DNA from: Nematostella vectensis
Taxonomy: Eukaryota; Cnidaria; Anthozoa; Actiniaria; Edwardsiidae
Direction of reading: 5' to 3'
Length of the DNA stretch: 64,000 bases
NCBI RefSeq assembly: GCF_932526225.1
Contig: NC_064036.1
Location: 19,984,953 to 20,048,952 of the forward strand
Position 1 is the first letter of the stretch; each line of letters begins with the position of its first letter. The notes under the pieces are model-generated. The model worked only from the letters and a program-made list of their open reading frames with translations. It was not told where the DNA came from and searched no databases. The position numbers were made by a program, and so were the translations under genes. Below are positions 1 through 10,188 of the stretch, one piece after another.

Positions 1-549
1 CTTGTCACTAACTCTACAGTAATGATCCCATGGGTTTACAGATAAATGTTGTTGTTTTTTAATTGGGTGTTCATGCGCTTTTCATTCTCGTGAATTCGAT
101 TCCCGAGCGAAGAGATGTTAAATCAAAGGTAGCACCGCTTGAAACTGACACATGCTAATCACAAAACGTTAACATGGAAGTGAGGCATAAGTCGAAATAG
201 CGCTTCGGGGGGCCAGAGCCTCGTCTCAACCTCGCTTGCCACAAATAGAGAGACGTTCGAGGCTCTGGAACCAGGGTGCCTCTTGGCAGGGACTGCTCTT
301 TTATCATTTTCACAGCCCTTTCTCGAGACTGTTGAGTAGGTGGCTACCATGTACTGTCATCATGTGTTCCTGATGAGCCCCCCATTTTAGACAGGTTTCC
401 CTAATGAACATTTCCATAAGCGGATGGGTAGGTGACAGCCTGGTTTAGCTTATTGCTTGCCCATGATTGCCAGGACTGGTCAGCACTTGGCTGGAATTTA
501 ACAGTGCACTGAGTGTTGTAGACATTGATTATGTTTGCTTCAGGTAGCT
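1..549. other. No gene seen
   Basis: I see no coding region, repeat array or RNA gene that I can support here. The short open frames have no recognisable composition. Confidence 0.5.
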
Positions 550-1365
550 TCATTTCTCAGTGTGTTTTCTACACCAGTCTTCCTTTTCAGGAACACTGAG
601 ACAGTGCAGTACACGGGACATGAAATTCCAGCAAGTTAGAGAACCAATAGACACACCCAACTCAATTGTTTCTTGGGCTCCATCGTCCGAAAACTGGAAT
701 ATAAAGTGGTTTTTGTTGCCATTGAACCACCGCAATTGCTTTGTAAGTCTAGGCAGGCGTAAATGTAAGTCAATTATCATATAAACCACGCCAGTCACTG
801 TGCGAGACACACCAGGATAATTATCAATTTGACAAACGTTGCCAATTTCTAAGGCTTTAACAAACTGATCCACTCTATAGTCACTGGCACGCAATCTTTG
901 GGAGGCGTATTTCCATATTCATGCACTTAATGTCCCTAGGAACCCAGACCTCAGATTCTGCATTAAAAACAGAATTTTGGGTCTTGCAGATAAAATTGAA
1001 TTTCCGGCGTGAAAGATAGCTTTGATATTTCATTGCTACTGCTTTTTTCAAGTCCTCATCAGAAACACTGAAATCCTTAATAGCTTTACCAAAGACGCCT
1101 TGAAGATACTTTCCTCTCTTATATCCCCCGATTAGGGTATCCATAAGTTCTTTCGAAGCAAGACCAGCAACAATATGTCATGCCCCAAGAATATCACCAT
1201 CAAAATTCCCATGGTTATATTCCAAGATGTCTTTCGATTCTTGCCTTCTGTATTTGATGCTGCGCTTAACATCCATCACCATTTCATACGTTGTTTGAGA
1301 AATTAGTATACATGTAAGTAGTATAGGAGGTTCCAGCGCATTTCGCGAAAATACGGTCAAACCAA
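550..1365 (-). pseudogene. Broken copy of an uncharacterised multi-copy (transposon-like) protein
   Basis: Read on the minus strand, a protein-like chain runs from about 1360 to 550. The upstream part (to 881) contains the WVPRDIK segment. The downstream part (894-550) contains IDNYPGVSRTVTG and FQFSDDGAQET. The composition and these motifs resemble a large repeated protein family I associate with cnidarian genomes. I do not know its biochemical function and assign none. The chain is interrupted by one in-frame TGA near 1178 and a frameshift near 890. Both termini appear to be missing. It has no partner gene beside it. It is either a decayed transposon gene or a decayed duplicate of a host family. 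Confidence 0.5.
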
Positions 1366-1571
1366 GACAACTGCTATACTACTGTGGTGTGACGGAATCC
1401 ACTGTGTGGAAACTGCCGATGGAATCCACTTTATGGAAACTGTACATTTTTTATTATATGGAGACTATGTTTTTTTAGTTTTATGGATACTATATTTTTT
1501 CGTGCGGTGTGTGCTGGTTTTATTTTATGATACAATCCTATGGTTACGGCTGTTGCAATGCCTTAGAAACA

Positions 1572-1815
1572 TGACCGGCACAGCTGTGCCATGACGTCAA
1601 AGAAGTATGTGGTCTCTTGTGGAGCTTGTGTGTAGACCGGCACAGCTGTGCCGTGACGTCATAGAAGAATGTGGTCTCTTGTGGAGCTTGTGTGTAGACC
1701 GGCACTGCTGTGCCGTGACGTCATAGAGTAATTTAGTCTCTTGTGGAGCTTGTATGTAGGCCGGCACAGCTGTGCCGTTACGTCATATAAGATTGTAATC
1801 TTTTGTGTTAGTATA
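1572..1815. repeat. 62-bp tandem repeat, about four units
   Basis: Units begin at about 1572, 1634, 1696 and 1758. Units 1, 2 and 4 contain the perfect 14-bp palindrome GGCACAGCTGTGCC (E-box core CAGCTG). In units 1-3 it is followed by the palindrome TGACGTCA, the consensus CRE/ATF site. Unit 3 has a broken first palindrome and unit 4 a changed CRE (TTACGTCA). The last unit diverges at its end. Confidence 0.9.
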
Positions 1816-1892
1816 TAGAATAGATTGTAATAGAGGGATCCATATGGCATTAGAAGAAGAGGGATATTACGACTATATTTTGTGACCTAAGG

Positions 1893-2300
1893 ATGGCGGA
1901 GTACGTAACTAAGAAAGAGTCGGCGAGGCTGGAGGCATGTTGTGATTAGCAATATATGGTGAATGACAATGGAGCTAATATATGTAAAAATTGTGGTGTT
2001 CACCATGGATACGATTATGCCACCGAGTATGACGATTTTCATGAGAATAAGTATAGAATGTAAAGAAAGTCACTGTACCATCGTAAGTACCACTTAGAAA
2101 ATGGTAGTTGCGACGGCTATGAATAAATTGTTAACTAGAAAACGATATATTCAGATAAAGTTTATTCTCTACAAATTGTTTCAATTGAAAGATGAAAAGC
2201 AGAGTATGAGACAATATATAAAATATATCAGTCATAGAACACTAGATATTATGAAGGGTTATGGAAACGGATTTGTGATCATCTGTGATCATTTGTGATC
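1893..2300 (+). pseudogene. Degenerate VLTF3-like zinc protein remnant
   Basis: A plus-strand chain starts at an ATG near 1893. It shows a zinc-ribbon-like ICKNCG segment and then the RKSLYHRKYH segment near 2065-2095, which resembles late-transcription-factor-3 (VLTF3)-like proteins. That family is known from large DNA viruses and virus-like mobile elements and also occurs as copies in invertebrate genomes. At least four in-frame stops interrupt the chain, so it is non-functional. The assignment rests on motif recall only. The neighbouring fragments at 2365-3468 could belong to the same decayed element. It could alternatively be an unrelated zinc-ribbon protein. Confidence 0.35.
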
Positions 2301-2364
2301 ATCTACATTCATGGTAGTGAGTTTATAACTAAACGTGTGGAGACGAAGTGATCACCATCTTTTT

Positions 2365-2900
2365 CTAGAGTATATGCTTCCCGTATGGGGTCTTATCATA
2401 ATAAAACCTTATGCTAAAGTTTTGTTTAGTTTGTCTCTCTTTTCTACCATAATCTGTTCTTGGATATGTTCCTCGCTTTTTTTTTTCTCTCAACAGAGGT
2501 GAGCGAACACCTGACAGAACTCCTAAAGGTACAGCCACAGGGATACCAACCCCGGTCAGCCCTGTCCCCAATGCCCCAGCTGATAGGCTACTGAGAGAGA
2601 ACCTGACCCTATAGCTATTTTATTTATAATCGACCGGGACTTCGCGTACTTTTTCCTAACTCTCTGGTGGTGTTCGAGGTTTGCGCTAATAGAGTTCTTA
2701 ATAGAACAGATTTGTTGTAGTCTAAAACTTTTACCATTATCTTCTTCGGTTGGGATGGTCGGGTAAATTTGGTCACCTCTCTCATGTGGTTTTGCTTCGT
2801 ACATATACTACATTGTCCATTATACCAAACAGATAATTTCGTTGTACGCTTCCCGTTTTGTGCTGTCGTACATGTACTCAACATCGCTGGATAGCTCCTC
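2365..2900 (-). pseudogene. Fragment with basic helix and Gly-rich hydrophobic segment
   Basis: On the minus strand a charged helical stretch (HHQRVRKKYAKSRSI, about 2680-2640) leads into a small-residue segment. After a frameshift near 2570 comes a hydrophobic glycine-rich segment (GTGLTGVGIPVAVPLG, 2570-2520) and a basic tail. This order recalls a repeated cnidarian protein type with a membrane-like glycine-rich centre. I cannot name a function. The frames are broken, and the upstream side (2624-2902) is open in another frame. It lies on the opposite strand from the VLTF3-like remnant. Confidence 0.3.
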
Positions 2901-3468
2901 ACACATTACATTGCTAGTGAAAAGCGCTGGGTTAGGGCCCGTCTTGGTGTTGATGCGGAGAACGGTAGGGTTTGACCCCCATGCGTACAACTGGTATGTC
3001 ACAGATAAAAGTGTCTGGGGGTTATTAAATACTACACCAGTGCTTGTGTGTAGGTGGTTTTTTGGCATGATCACACCCCAAGAGGTACCTACTTGGTTAC
3101 TAGACGCTAGAATGTTCTGCCCAAAAAATGCTTCAGGGCCACCCCCACGCTTCGCTCCCAAGCGAACCCTAGACTGATATAAAACCAATTACCCCCATTG
3201 CTAAACACTCTAGTTCGCCGCTGTTTTGCCTTCGATGCCGAACCGTATGCAACACCTGGACTTTTTAGGGGCTTGATGAGTTATGTGAGACGGTTAAAGT
3301 GATAGTACCTATGAAGTTACCTGTGTCGATTACAGCCTCAGTGAATCGGTAGCCTGGCTTTCCATCTATGGCGCCTCTCTTAATGCTATCCCCACGGAAG
3401 CCCCACCCAGCCGTTTCGATGTTGATGGTTCCCATCGTCAGCATCACATTTGGGTCTAACAGTAGCAC
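2820..3468 (-). pseudogene. Two adjacent protein fragments of unknown family
   Basis: Open stretches at 3468-3265 and 3188-2820 (minus) have protein-like composition: the first contains GKPGYRFTEAV and GNFIGT, the second SVTYQLYAWGS and EELSSDVEYMYD. They are separated by a stop-containing gap. I do not recognise the family. Position and strand suggest that they and the fragment at 2365-2900 come from one decayed element, but this is inference. A chance open frame is possible for each piece. Confidence 0.25.
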
Positions 3469-3479
3469 TCAATTCGAAT

Positions 3480-4535
3480 GGTGTAGCCTCTAGATGCTGT
3501 CAGTCTAGTAGTGTTATCGATAGGTAGAGAGATGGCTATTTAGTCTAGTAGGATGGGCCCAAGTGCACCCACATGATATACTCGGGTAATTTATATATTT
3601 GGAATCCTTAGAGGGAGGTGAAAACGAATTTTGATGTTCCCAACGCTATTTCTGGAGCAAACTCAATTTATGGCGTGTTTTTGTTTTTAACTAAAAAAGC
3701 ACAGGGTACCCGAGTATGGATTTTTTAAATTAATATCTCTCTCTTGGTGTATATTCATACACCAAGATGTATATGTCATCACAAAAAATGGGATTAAAAT
3801 TGCAAAATTTCGAGAATCGAATTCATTTATTACATCAACCCACAAAGAAGCAGTGTTAAGCTTAAAATGCTTATATTATTGACTTTTTATATCATTTTAA
3901 CCCCAGACTATGCATTATAGAGGGCATGAGAAACACTAATTCCAGCGGGAGACCAGCTGAACTTCGATTTGACCTTCGATTTGACCGAGAATTATTCGGG
4001 CATCTGTCCAACTTTTTATTCTTTTCACTGCAATTATATATAGAAATCAACAAAGGAGATTTAGATCTAGAACAACTGATTAATCACGTGACCTAAACAA
4101 GCGACTTAGAAGAATATTGCCTGGCAACGCACCATCGTGATTTTAATTGTGGAGCTTTATTCTTGTTCCTTTCCCCTTCAATACAAATTCTGGGTTTGGA
4201 AGGTTTTGCTTTTCATCTGATGACTGTGAAACTGAGAACTGTGATAACTGTGAAAAAAAAGTTACTCTTTCACGTGACAGCATGTAATGTTTTGCTTGAT
4301 GAGCTCTAATTCCAATGTAGTGGCATCTGATCCCTATTGGTTATCACTGGCTCTTTGTTAAAATGCACTTAAAAGTAGTAACGTGCTCTCAAAATATTTA
4401 TAACAAATTCAATTTTTCTTTTCAGTTTTTCTTTCGTCTTTGGGGATTGCAAATCTCTTGTTAATTTGTTGAGACTAACACCATATTCTGTCATCCAATC
4501 ATTCATTTTGACCATTTGATTTGGCAGCCTACCTT
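3480..4535. other. Noncoding; short inverted repeats
   Basis: No coding region recognised. There is an 11-bp inverted pair, ATACTCGGGTA near 3575 and its complement near 3707. There is also a strong hairpin at 3742-3767 (11-bp stem TCTTGGTGTAT, 4-nt loop). The rest is AT-rich without visible structure. Confidence 0.5.
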
Positions 4536-4870
4536 TTAAACAACCTCTGACATCAATGAACCATTCAAAAGTTCCCAGTCTGCGATATACGGCCCCTTAT
4601 GGCAGCTGTAATTCGCATGCTTCTCCTGATAGGTTGGTGGGACTGGAGCTGACCTGCCTGCGCGTCTGCTGCTCCATAACATCAGTAGTAATCTCAAGGG
4701 GATATAGCTTAGAGATAGGTCTGTTTGTGTGACCACTAGCTGTTTTCAATGTTACAGCTCGTACACATCCGTCTGCACCTCCTATCAGATATTACACTAC
4801 CCTAGTTTCCACTTAACCTCTTCTCCTTGCTGCGGATCTGTACAACATCTCCAATCCTGACGCGTGTTTC
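4536..4870 (-). pseudogene. BEL/Pao-like integrase C-terminal tail remnant
   Basis: Minus-strand translation from about 4870 gives IGDVVQIRSKEKR and, further on, the IPLEI motif with a basic, proline-containing tail. In BEL/Pao and related LTR retrotransposons the end of integrase has this pattern: 'GDVV.I..' followed by a basic region and 'P(V/L)..LYPLE'. Stops and frameshifts interrupt it (for example after RLSGN). It is on the same strand as the RNase H remnant at 6060-6520 and in the right order to be the same element. The intervening integrase core is missing and is replaced by other sequence. No LTRs were identified. Confidence 0.45.
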
Positions 4871-5276
4871 ACCATTGGCACCTGTCGCGCCATGGAAGCA
4901 CCGCAGGGAAGTGGGGTACTTCTGCTTCCAACGCTACCAGAAGTGTTGAATAATTAGAAAATTAAACGAGACTCCTTAAGTCGAAGTTTGATTGAAATCC
5001 TACCGATCCATAAGAATGAAGGGATTACGTGAGATCGCAGAAGTAATAGTTTTCCAAGTTGGGTCAGTACGCAGCTCTTACAAGCTGCAATTTGATTGGG
5101 CAAATGAACAATATCCGCACCTTGACACAAAGAACGAGAAGAATTGAGACAAAAGAACTCCTTTGTAGAACAAAGATAATAGGAGACAAAGCAGCTGCGT
5201 ACTTACTCTCTAAGTTTGCAAACAACATTTTACTCCTCCTGCTTTGAAATTATCTGCAGGCATCAACAACTGAGTG

Positions 5277-5835
5277 TCACAAACCTGCAAAACAGGATTT
5301 ACTGATTCTGCTGACGATTTTGAGATCTCCCTTTGTTCCTGTTGTGGTTGTTTTGGCGAGTTGAGTTGCGTTGCCATGTTGCCCCACGTCTGTGGCTTTT
5401 TTGCCAGTTTTTTGGTTACTGGTTGGAGTTATGAGAGGAACCATAGCTAGATGATCTGTAGAATTTCTCCGTGGAGAGGTATCACTGAGTTTTTGCCCAA
5501 CTCTATTAGTTGCATTTATGTCTTTTTCTTTTTGGGCCAAGTCATCTCCAAAGAGATGAGGTGGAACTTCAGCAACTTCAGCAGATCAAATTTGCTGGTA
5601 TTGTTTGTTCAGATCTTGGATAAGATTAAGTCGGCAGTGAGATAACTCAGAATTTGCATGAAGGATGAAGGCAATAACATCTGTAAGGCCTTTAACTGTC
5701 CCCTTGAGTTTCCAAGCATTTGTCGGCAAGAATCACCAAAGGAGTTACTGATTTGATCATCGTCTGAATTTGCTGAAACTTCAAATCTCTAGCACGAGTG
5801 CCAGCTTGTGGACTTTTGAGCTCCATTAGGGCTTC
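5277..5835 (-). pseudogene. Gag-like retrotransposon protein fragment
   Basis: On the minus strand a broken chain contains an LFGDDLAQKEKDI-type segment near 5550-5520. It is followed by a polar Ser/Thr/Asn-rich tail ending in KIVSRISKSCFAGL at 5277. Similar LFGDD-containing proteins are common in cnidarian genomes, and I associate them with gag-like proteins of tyrosine-recombinase retrotransposons (DIRS/Ngaro type). That link is recalled, not demonstrated. Several stops occur upstream (5560-5835). It sits between two pieces of a BEL/Pao remnant, which suggests an insertion or a scrambled junction. Confidence 0.3.
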
Positions 5836-6059
5836 ACAATTTGAGGGCTTGGGATATTTTTTTTTCTTTTCCTATAGTCTATAGTTTTCCTATAGTGACT
5901 GCTTCGCCTGGCGCCTCCTGGAGCTTATACTCTTGCTCGAGTTCTTCTAGGAAACTACTTGACGTTCCCTTTTCATGTTTTTCACCAGCATCTTTAGACA
6001 ACAAATTGTCAAGAGAATCGTCAATATCGACCTTTTTCCGACGTTGGCCAGTCGCATTT

Positions 6060-6520
6060 CAATGTTATCCAGGTGGAACCATGCAGCCATGCTTTTGATG
6101 CTTGAAGCTCTGCTGTGGTTAGACCCCTCATTAGTAGGTGGATTATCGCGTGTAGGGCAGTAACGTCAACACGATGACTGAGAAAGACGCTTGATTTCTC
6201 TGACTGGTTTACCTACAAACTGCTAAAGTTGCTTATTACTGCGTAGCCAGTGGAGATCAATCTGGCTATCTGACCAGAAGAACACTTGTAGATCAGGGAG
6301 CAGGGAGTCAACCAAGTACTTTTCAAGGTTTGCACCACCCAGTGCTGCCATCAATTCTAGGCATCCATGAACACATGAAGCTGGGTCGTCTCGTTGGCCG
6401 ACTGATTGCTGAGATAGCACCAATGCAGGGGTGGATCCAGAATGGTTCAACTGTTTCCATTGAATCACTCAAAATCCCAGATAAATGTTTTTTTTTTCTT
6501 TGTAGATTTGAATTTTAGAA
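6060..6520 (-). pseudogene. BEL/Pao-like RNase H region remnant
   Basis: The minus strand from 6468 contains LELMAALGGANL, then FFWSDSQIDLHWLRS, then (after stops) a FVGKPVREIKRL segment and CPTRDNPP. These follow the BEL/Pao order: RNase H with WSDSQIvLHWL, then NRVxEI, then the PTxDNPADLLTRG linker to integrase. Stops lie after SNKQL and near 6180. Polymerase sequence upstream and most of integrase downstream are absent. It probably pairs with the integrase tail at 4536-4870. Confidence 0.7.
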
Positions 6521-7148
6521 CGTTCAATAAAAAAAACATCCATCTGTTCTGTTAATTAACCACTATTATACCTGCTTCCAGGGTTGTTCGCTGTTATTTC
6601 CTTTTAGCGCTAAGACGGCATTTCAGGTCCCCCCACGGGAAATATTGCTCCTGATGGTGAGTGAGAAATCTAGTTGGGGGGAGGGTTGATCGAATTCAGA
6701 TCCTGAGAAGTTGGAATTAATGGTGAATCGAGATGTCATGGAGTCAATTATTGATACGAGTTACTGTCTGCGGCACGAGCTACATTACAATGCGAGGGAG
6801 GTTGTTTTTTTATATATATTCCTATCACACCATTTAGATATTGGCAAGGGGTATTCGAAAAGAATAACTGGTACTTGCCTCGCTACACTTTCAAGAACAA
6901 ATTTGGCTGAATTAGGTAAGAATAGTGGATTTATTATCTGACTAATCGATGAATGAAGTAATTCAGTTTTAAACCATAAGTTTAATCACTGGGCGAAAAT
7001 ATAGATTTAAGGCTGTTGGAAACATTCCGAAAGACAACTTAAATACCATCTTTAATTGTCTTTACGATGCTATTTAAGAATTCTCAGATGTTACATTTAA
7101 GTGACTTTTAGAAATCCTTAAATGCTGTAAGAAAGAACATTTAAGAAC
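6521..7148. other. No gene recognised
   Basis: The one open stretch (6711-6941, plus) has no recognisable motif. The sequence just before the Harbinger gene may be decayed 5' sequence of that element, but I found no terminal inverted repeat. Confidence 0.4.
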
Positions 7149-8474
7149 CTTCGGTATCGATGATGCAGAGTCCTTAGCAGAGTTCAGGACGAAAAAAAAC
7201 ATCACATTCCTATTGTCGCCGAGGCAATGGGACTACCTGACAGCTATACCTGCCACCAAGGAACAGTGTGCGATGGGATTTAGGGCCTCTGCATATTGCT
7301 GCGAAGAATGGCTTACCCCTGTCGCTACAGTGACCTCATTCACTGCTTTCACCGATCTGTCCCTGAACTCAGCATGATATCTAACACTGTATTTGACACT
7401 GTTTACTACCTTCAACACCTTCGCCTGACTACATGGAACGACCAGCAATATGCAGAGGCCATTTACAACAAGGGAAGCCCACTGGACAACTGTTTCGGCT
7501 TTGTCGATGGGACAGTTCCGCCGATATGCAGGCCAGGCGTACATCAACGCATCGTTTATAATGGACATAAACGTGTCCATGCCATTAAATTTCAGTCCGT
7601 AGTAGTCCCAAATGGAATGGTGGCGAATATGTACGGCCCAGTAGGTAAATTATCAAATATGTCTTTTTCTTTATCATGTTTTTTTCTTTTTCCCAAAGAA
7701 AATATTATTATGCAGCCTTTTGATGTTTATACTTGTTAATCTAAAATCCTCTGATTCCCAACTAGTTTTGCAGACTATACAAATGCACAATAAATAACAT
7801 TAAAGGATTTTGTCAGTAAGACTACCTAGGGGGTGATTACACGAAAATGGGTTGTGGAGAGGTGAGATGGAGTGGGGGGGTATAGCTATATTCATTTTTG
7901 AAGATTTATGGTTTGTAGCTCCGTCATCCTCTATAATCCTCATCACTATTGCAACTATTATTGCAGTAGTAATGATCATGATAATCATATCATCCACATG
8001 CATAAAGTATATACTGTAATATAGTGATAATGTTCATGTTCACAGAGGGCCGAAAGCATGACTCAGGGATGTTAAAAGACTCTGGCTGCCCTGTTGGACC
8101 AAATGCATGTTGTTGTGACTTTGAAGCAGGCCAGAGTCTTTTAATGGAGACCCTGCCTATCCTTTGCGTGTCCACCTCCAGGTCCCATTTTGAAATGGGG
8201 CAGGAGGTTTAACACCCGACATGGAGGCATTCAATGAAGGCAATGAGTGCTGTAAGGTCGTCAGTAGATTGGTTATTTTGAGATATTCTTAACTTTTTTA
8301 AATTTTTGGATTTCAAGAAAAACCAAGATTCAAGATTTCATTAAGTTCTGTTGGAAAAAAGTATTTAGTCTCTGCCATATTTAGGAATGCTTTGACCTGC
8401 CTGTACGGAAAAATATCACATCTGATTTTTTTAACTGTGATCCTCCAACCTTGCAACAGTACTTTGCTTGGTAA
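7149..8474 (+). pseudogene. PIF/Harbinger (HARBI1-like) transposase, intron retained, broken
   Basis: A DDE-type transposase of the PIF/Harbinger superfamily. Exon 1 (to 7644) shows the GLPDSYTCHQGTVCDG segment, LLRRMAYPCRYSDLI, and the catalytic-Asp region FGFVDGTV, then VYNGHKRVHA. An intron (7645-8045, gtaaat...cacag) joins GPV to EGRKHDSGML with correct phase. Exon 2 contains DPAYPLRVHLQ (second Asp region) and VRSSVDWLF, where the usual catalytic Glu is Asp. It ends at FNCDPPTLQQYFAW-stop (8472-8474). Breaks: TAG at 7281-7283, a frameshift in an A8 run near 7192, TGA at 8279-8281 and further frameshifts in exon 2. The N-terminus upstream of about 7149 is not recognisable. The Myb-like gene at 9141-9777 is the expected Harbinger partner protein. 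Confidence 0.85.
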
Positions 8475-8514
8475 CATAAATTATTATTTTCATAACCTTT
8501 ATTACATCATTTAG

Positions 8515-8600
8515 AGAGTGATGCAAAATCTTAGTAGTACATGCTTCACTTCTCAAGCAAGAAGGCCATAGGGTTCAAACCCATCCAGGTCAAGTTAAAT
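8515..8600 (+). repeat. Possible tRNA-derived SINE head
   Basis: The stretch ends in GGTTCAAACCC (about 8574-8584), close to a pol III B box (GGTTCGANTCC). Upstream is a tRNA-like region with an anticodon-arm-like segment (CTTCTCAAGCAAGAAG). A clear A box and a complete cloverleaf are not visible. It could be a decayed SINE just downstream of the transposase, or chance. Confidence 0.3.
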
Positions 8601-9140
8601 TGACATTTTTCAGAGGCGAAAAAGCCTGGCTCTCTACATTGGGAACTGTGAACCCTTGTCTATTCAGATAAGGAAGTCCCATTTCTTACCACCCTTTATT
8701 AACCTGTAGTGGCTGACATAAAAGAACCGCTGGGCGAGACGCTGGCCTTTGGTACCAACTTCAGTGACGTGCTTACACACTCACTCATACATAATCCTTA
8801 ACAGCATGAAGCTGTCTGTATATACATACGAGTATTCAGTTCCTTTTGAAGACAAAAATCTATTTTTTCTATCAGTCAGTAATATTTTGTGTAAAGTTGG
8901 GCTGTTTTATTGAAAGGGCAAGAAATGCTTGCCTGTAAATTGTAGATTCTGTAAATACTGTACTGTAAATACTTCTACATTTTCTTCTTAATACAAGTTG
9001 TACATGCAATAGTATAAAAATTATGTCATGATAATAATAGTTAAGAAATATAGTATGCTTATAGTATATAATATACACAATGGTATATATGAAAAAGAGT
9101 TGAAAAGAGTCAAACAGTAAAAAAAATGGTCCAAGGTATA

Positions 9141-9777
9141 CTAGTCTTCTTTGTTTAACAGTCTTTCAAGGAGCTGCATTTGTTGTTGCTGCTGTTGGAG
9201 CATCATTGCTTGCATGTCTTGCATTTGTTTTTGTTGTTGCTGAAGCATAGCTTGTAGCATGTTGCTCTGTTGTTGTTGAGCCCTCTCCTGAGCTTCCACA
9301 TTTCTGGCCTGTATTTCCAGCTCTTTTTCTTTCAACTCCTTCATTATACTTGTTTTCTCTTTTTCACTTTTAGGTCGTCTCCTTCGCGCTTTCGTTTCGC
9401 CATACCCTCCATCGCACTCCTCATCTCATCTCCTCTGCTTGCTTTTTTTCACAGCTGCTTTTCGCCGTGCCCTGCTCACTCACTTCCTTCGCCTTCTCCG
9501 TAACCTCTTCTTAGCCTCTTTTCACCTCTGACAGGTCTGTCTCTATGCCTGATGCTTTTCGCTCCTCACTCATCTTCTTCTTATATTTCTCGCTCAGCAG
9601 CTGTAAACGCTCTCGTACCGACCTTTTGTCTACTTTAAAAACCGGCACACTCAGTGAGTTTAGATTTTCTGAGATCTCTTCCCAGATTCTTTCCTTTCTA
9701 TGCTTCCCTTTTTTTCCTTGAATGGTTCGAGAGTTAGTACCTCCTGTATAAGGCATTCGTCGTGTTTTTCGGACCAT
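9141..9777 (-). pseudogene. Myb/SANT-like DNA-binding protein, Harbinger partner type
   Basis: The minus-strand chain begins MVRKTRRMPYTGG at 9777. It has a Myb/SANT-like domain in which WEEISENLNSL, VFKVDKRSVRERLQLL and KYKKKMSEERKASGIETDLSE match the usual W...I...LN...(R/K)...VR.R...L...YK pattern. The C-terminal part (9344-9141) is a coiled-coil glutamine-rich stretch ending in LLERLLNKED-stop. The linker at 9345-9510 is broken by an in-frame TAA after EVKRG and at least two frame changes. Harbinger elements encode such a protein to help the transposase bind DNA and enter the nucleus. The convergent arrangement with the transposase at 7149-8474 suggests one element; no TIRs were found to prove it. 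Confidence 0.7.
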
Positions 9778-10188
9778 TCAAAGGGTCTGAAGAGTTAAGA
9801 AAAGAAACGTAAACAAACTGAAATGCATACGAAACAATTGTTTAGTAAAATGTATCCTCTTATTTTTTTTTTATAAATTAAGCGGCAAAGACTATTTTTT
9901 AACCATACATCACATAAAGTACCACTCTACCCATACACAATCTTTTATACGATTGTTATCCCCAAAACAACCTTTTTCATCAGTTAAAACAGAATTTTCC
10001 AATCTAGTTACTTTTGTTTTTATCCGCCTGCTCGCTCGTTGAATTTTGATTAGCCATGTGGAAATTTCCTGATTGTTATATTTCCTCAACCTCTTAGATA
10101 CAATTGAGGATAGTTTATTGACAATTTGTGACAATTTTCAGGACTTTTATCGAGGAAATAAAGTGAATTTTTAGCTTTGAAAACTTAC
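9778..10188. other. Unassigned; one lysine-rich open stretch
   Basis: A minus-strand open stretch at 9910-10134 encodes a Lys/Arg-rich peptide containing NRIKDCVWVEWYF. It could be a further exon of gene A, or of the Myb-like gene, or chance. I do not recognise it. Confidence 0.3.

Noticed and set aside
1500-1820. CRISPR-like array
   Set aside because: The 62-bp units repeat throughout their length, with no unique spacers, and the genome is eukaryotic.
8515-8600. Functional tRNA gene
   Set aside because: A B-box-like sequence exists, but no complete cloverleaf or A box can be drawn; kept only as a weak SINE candidate.
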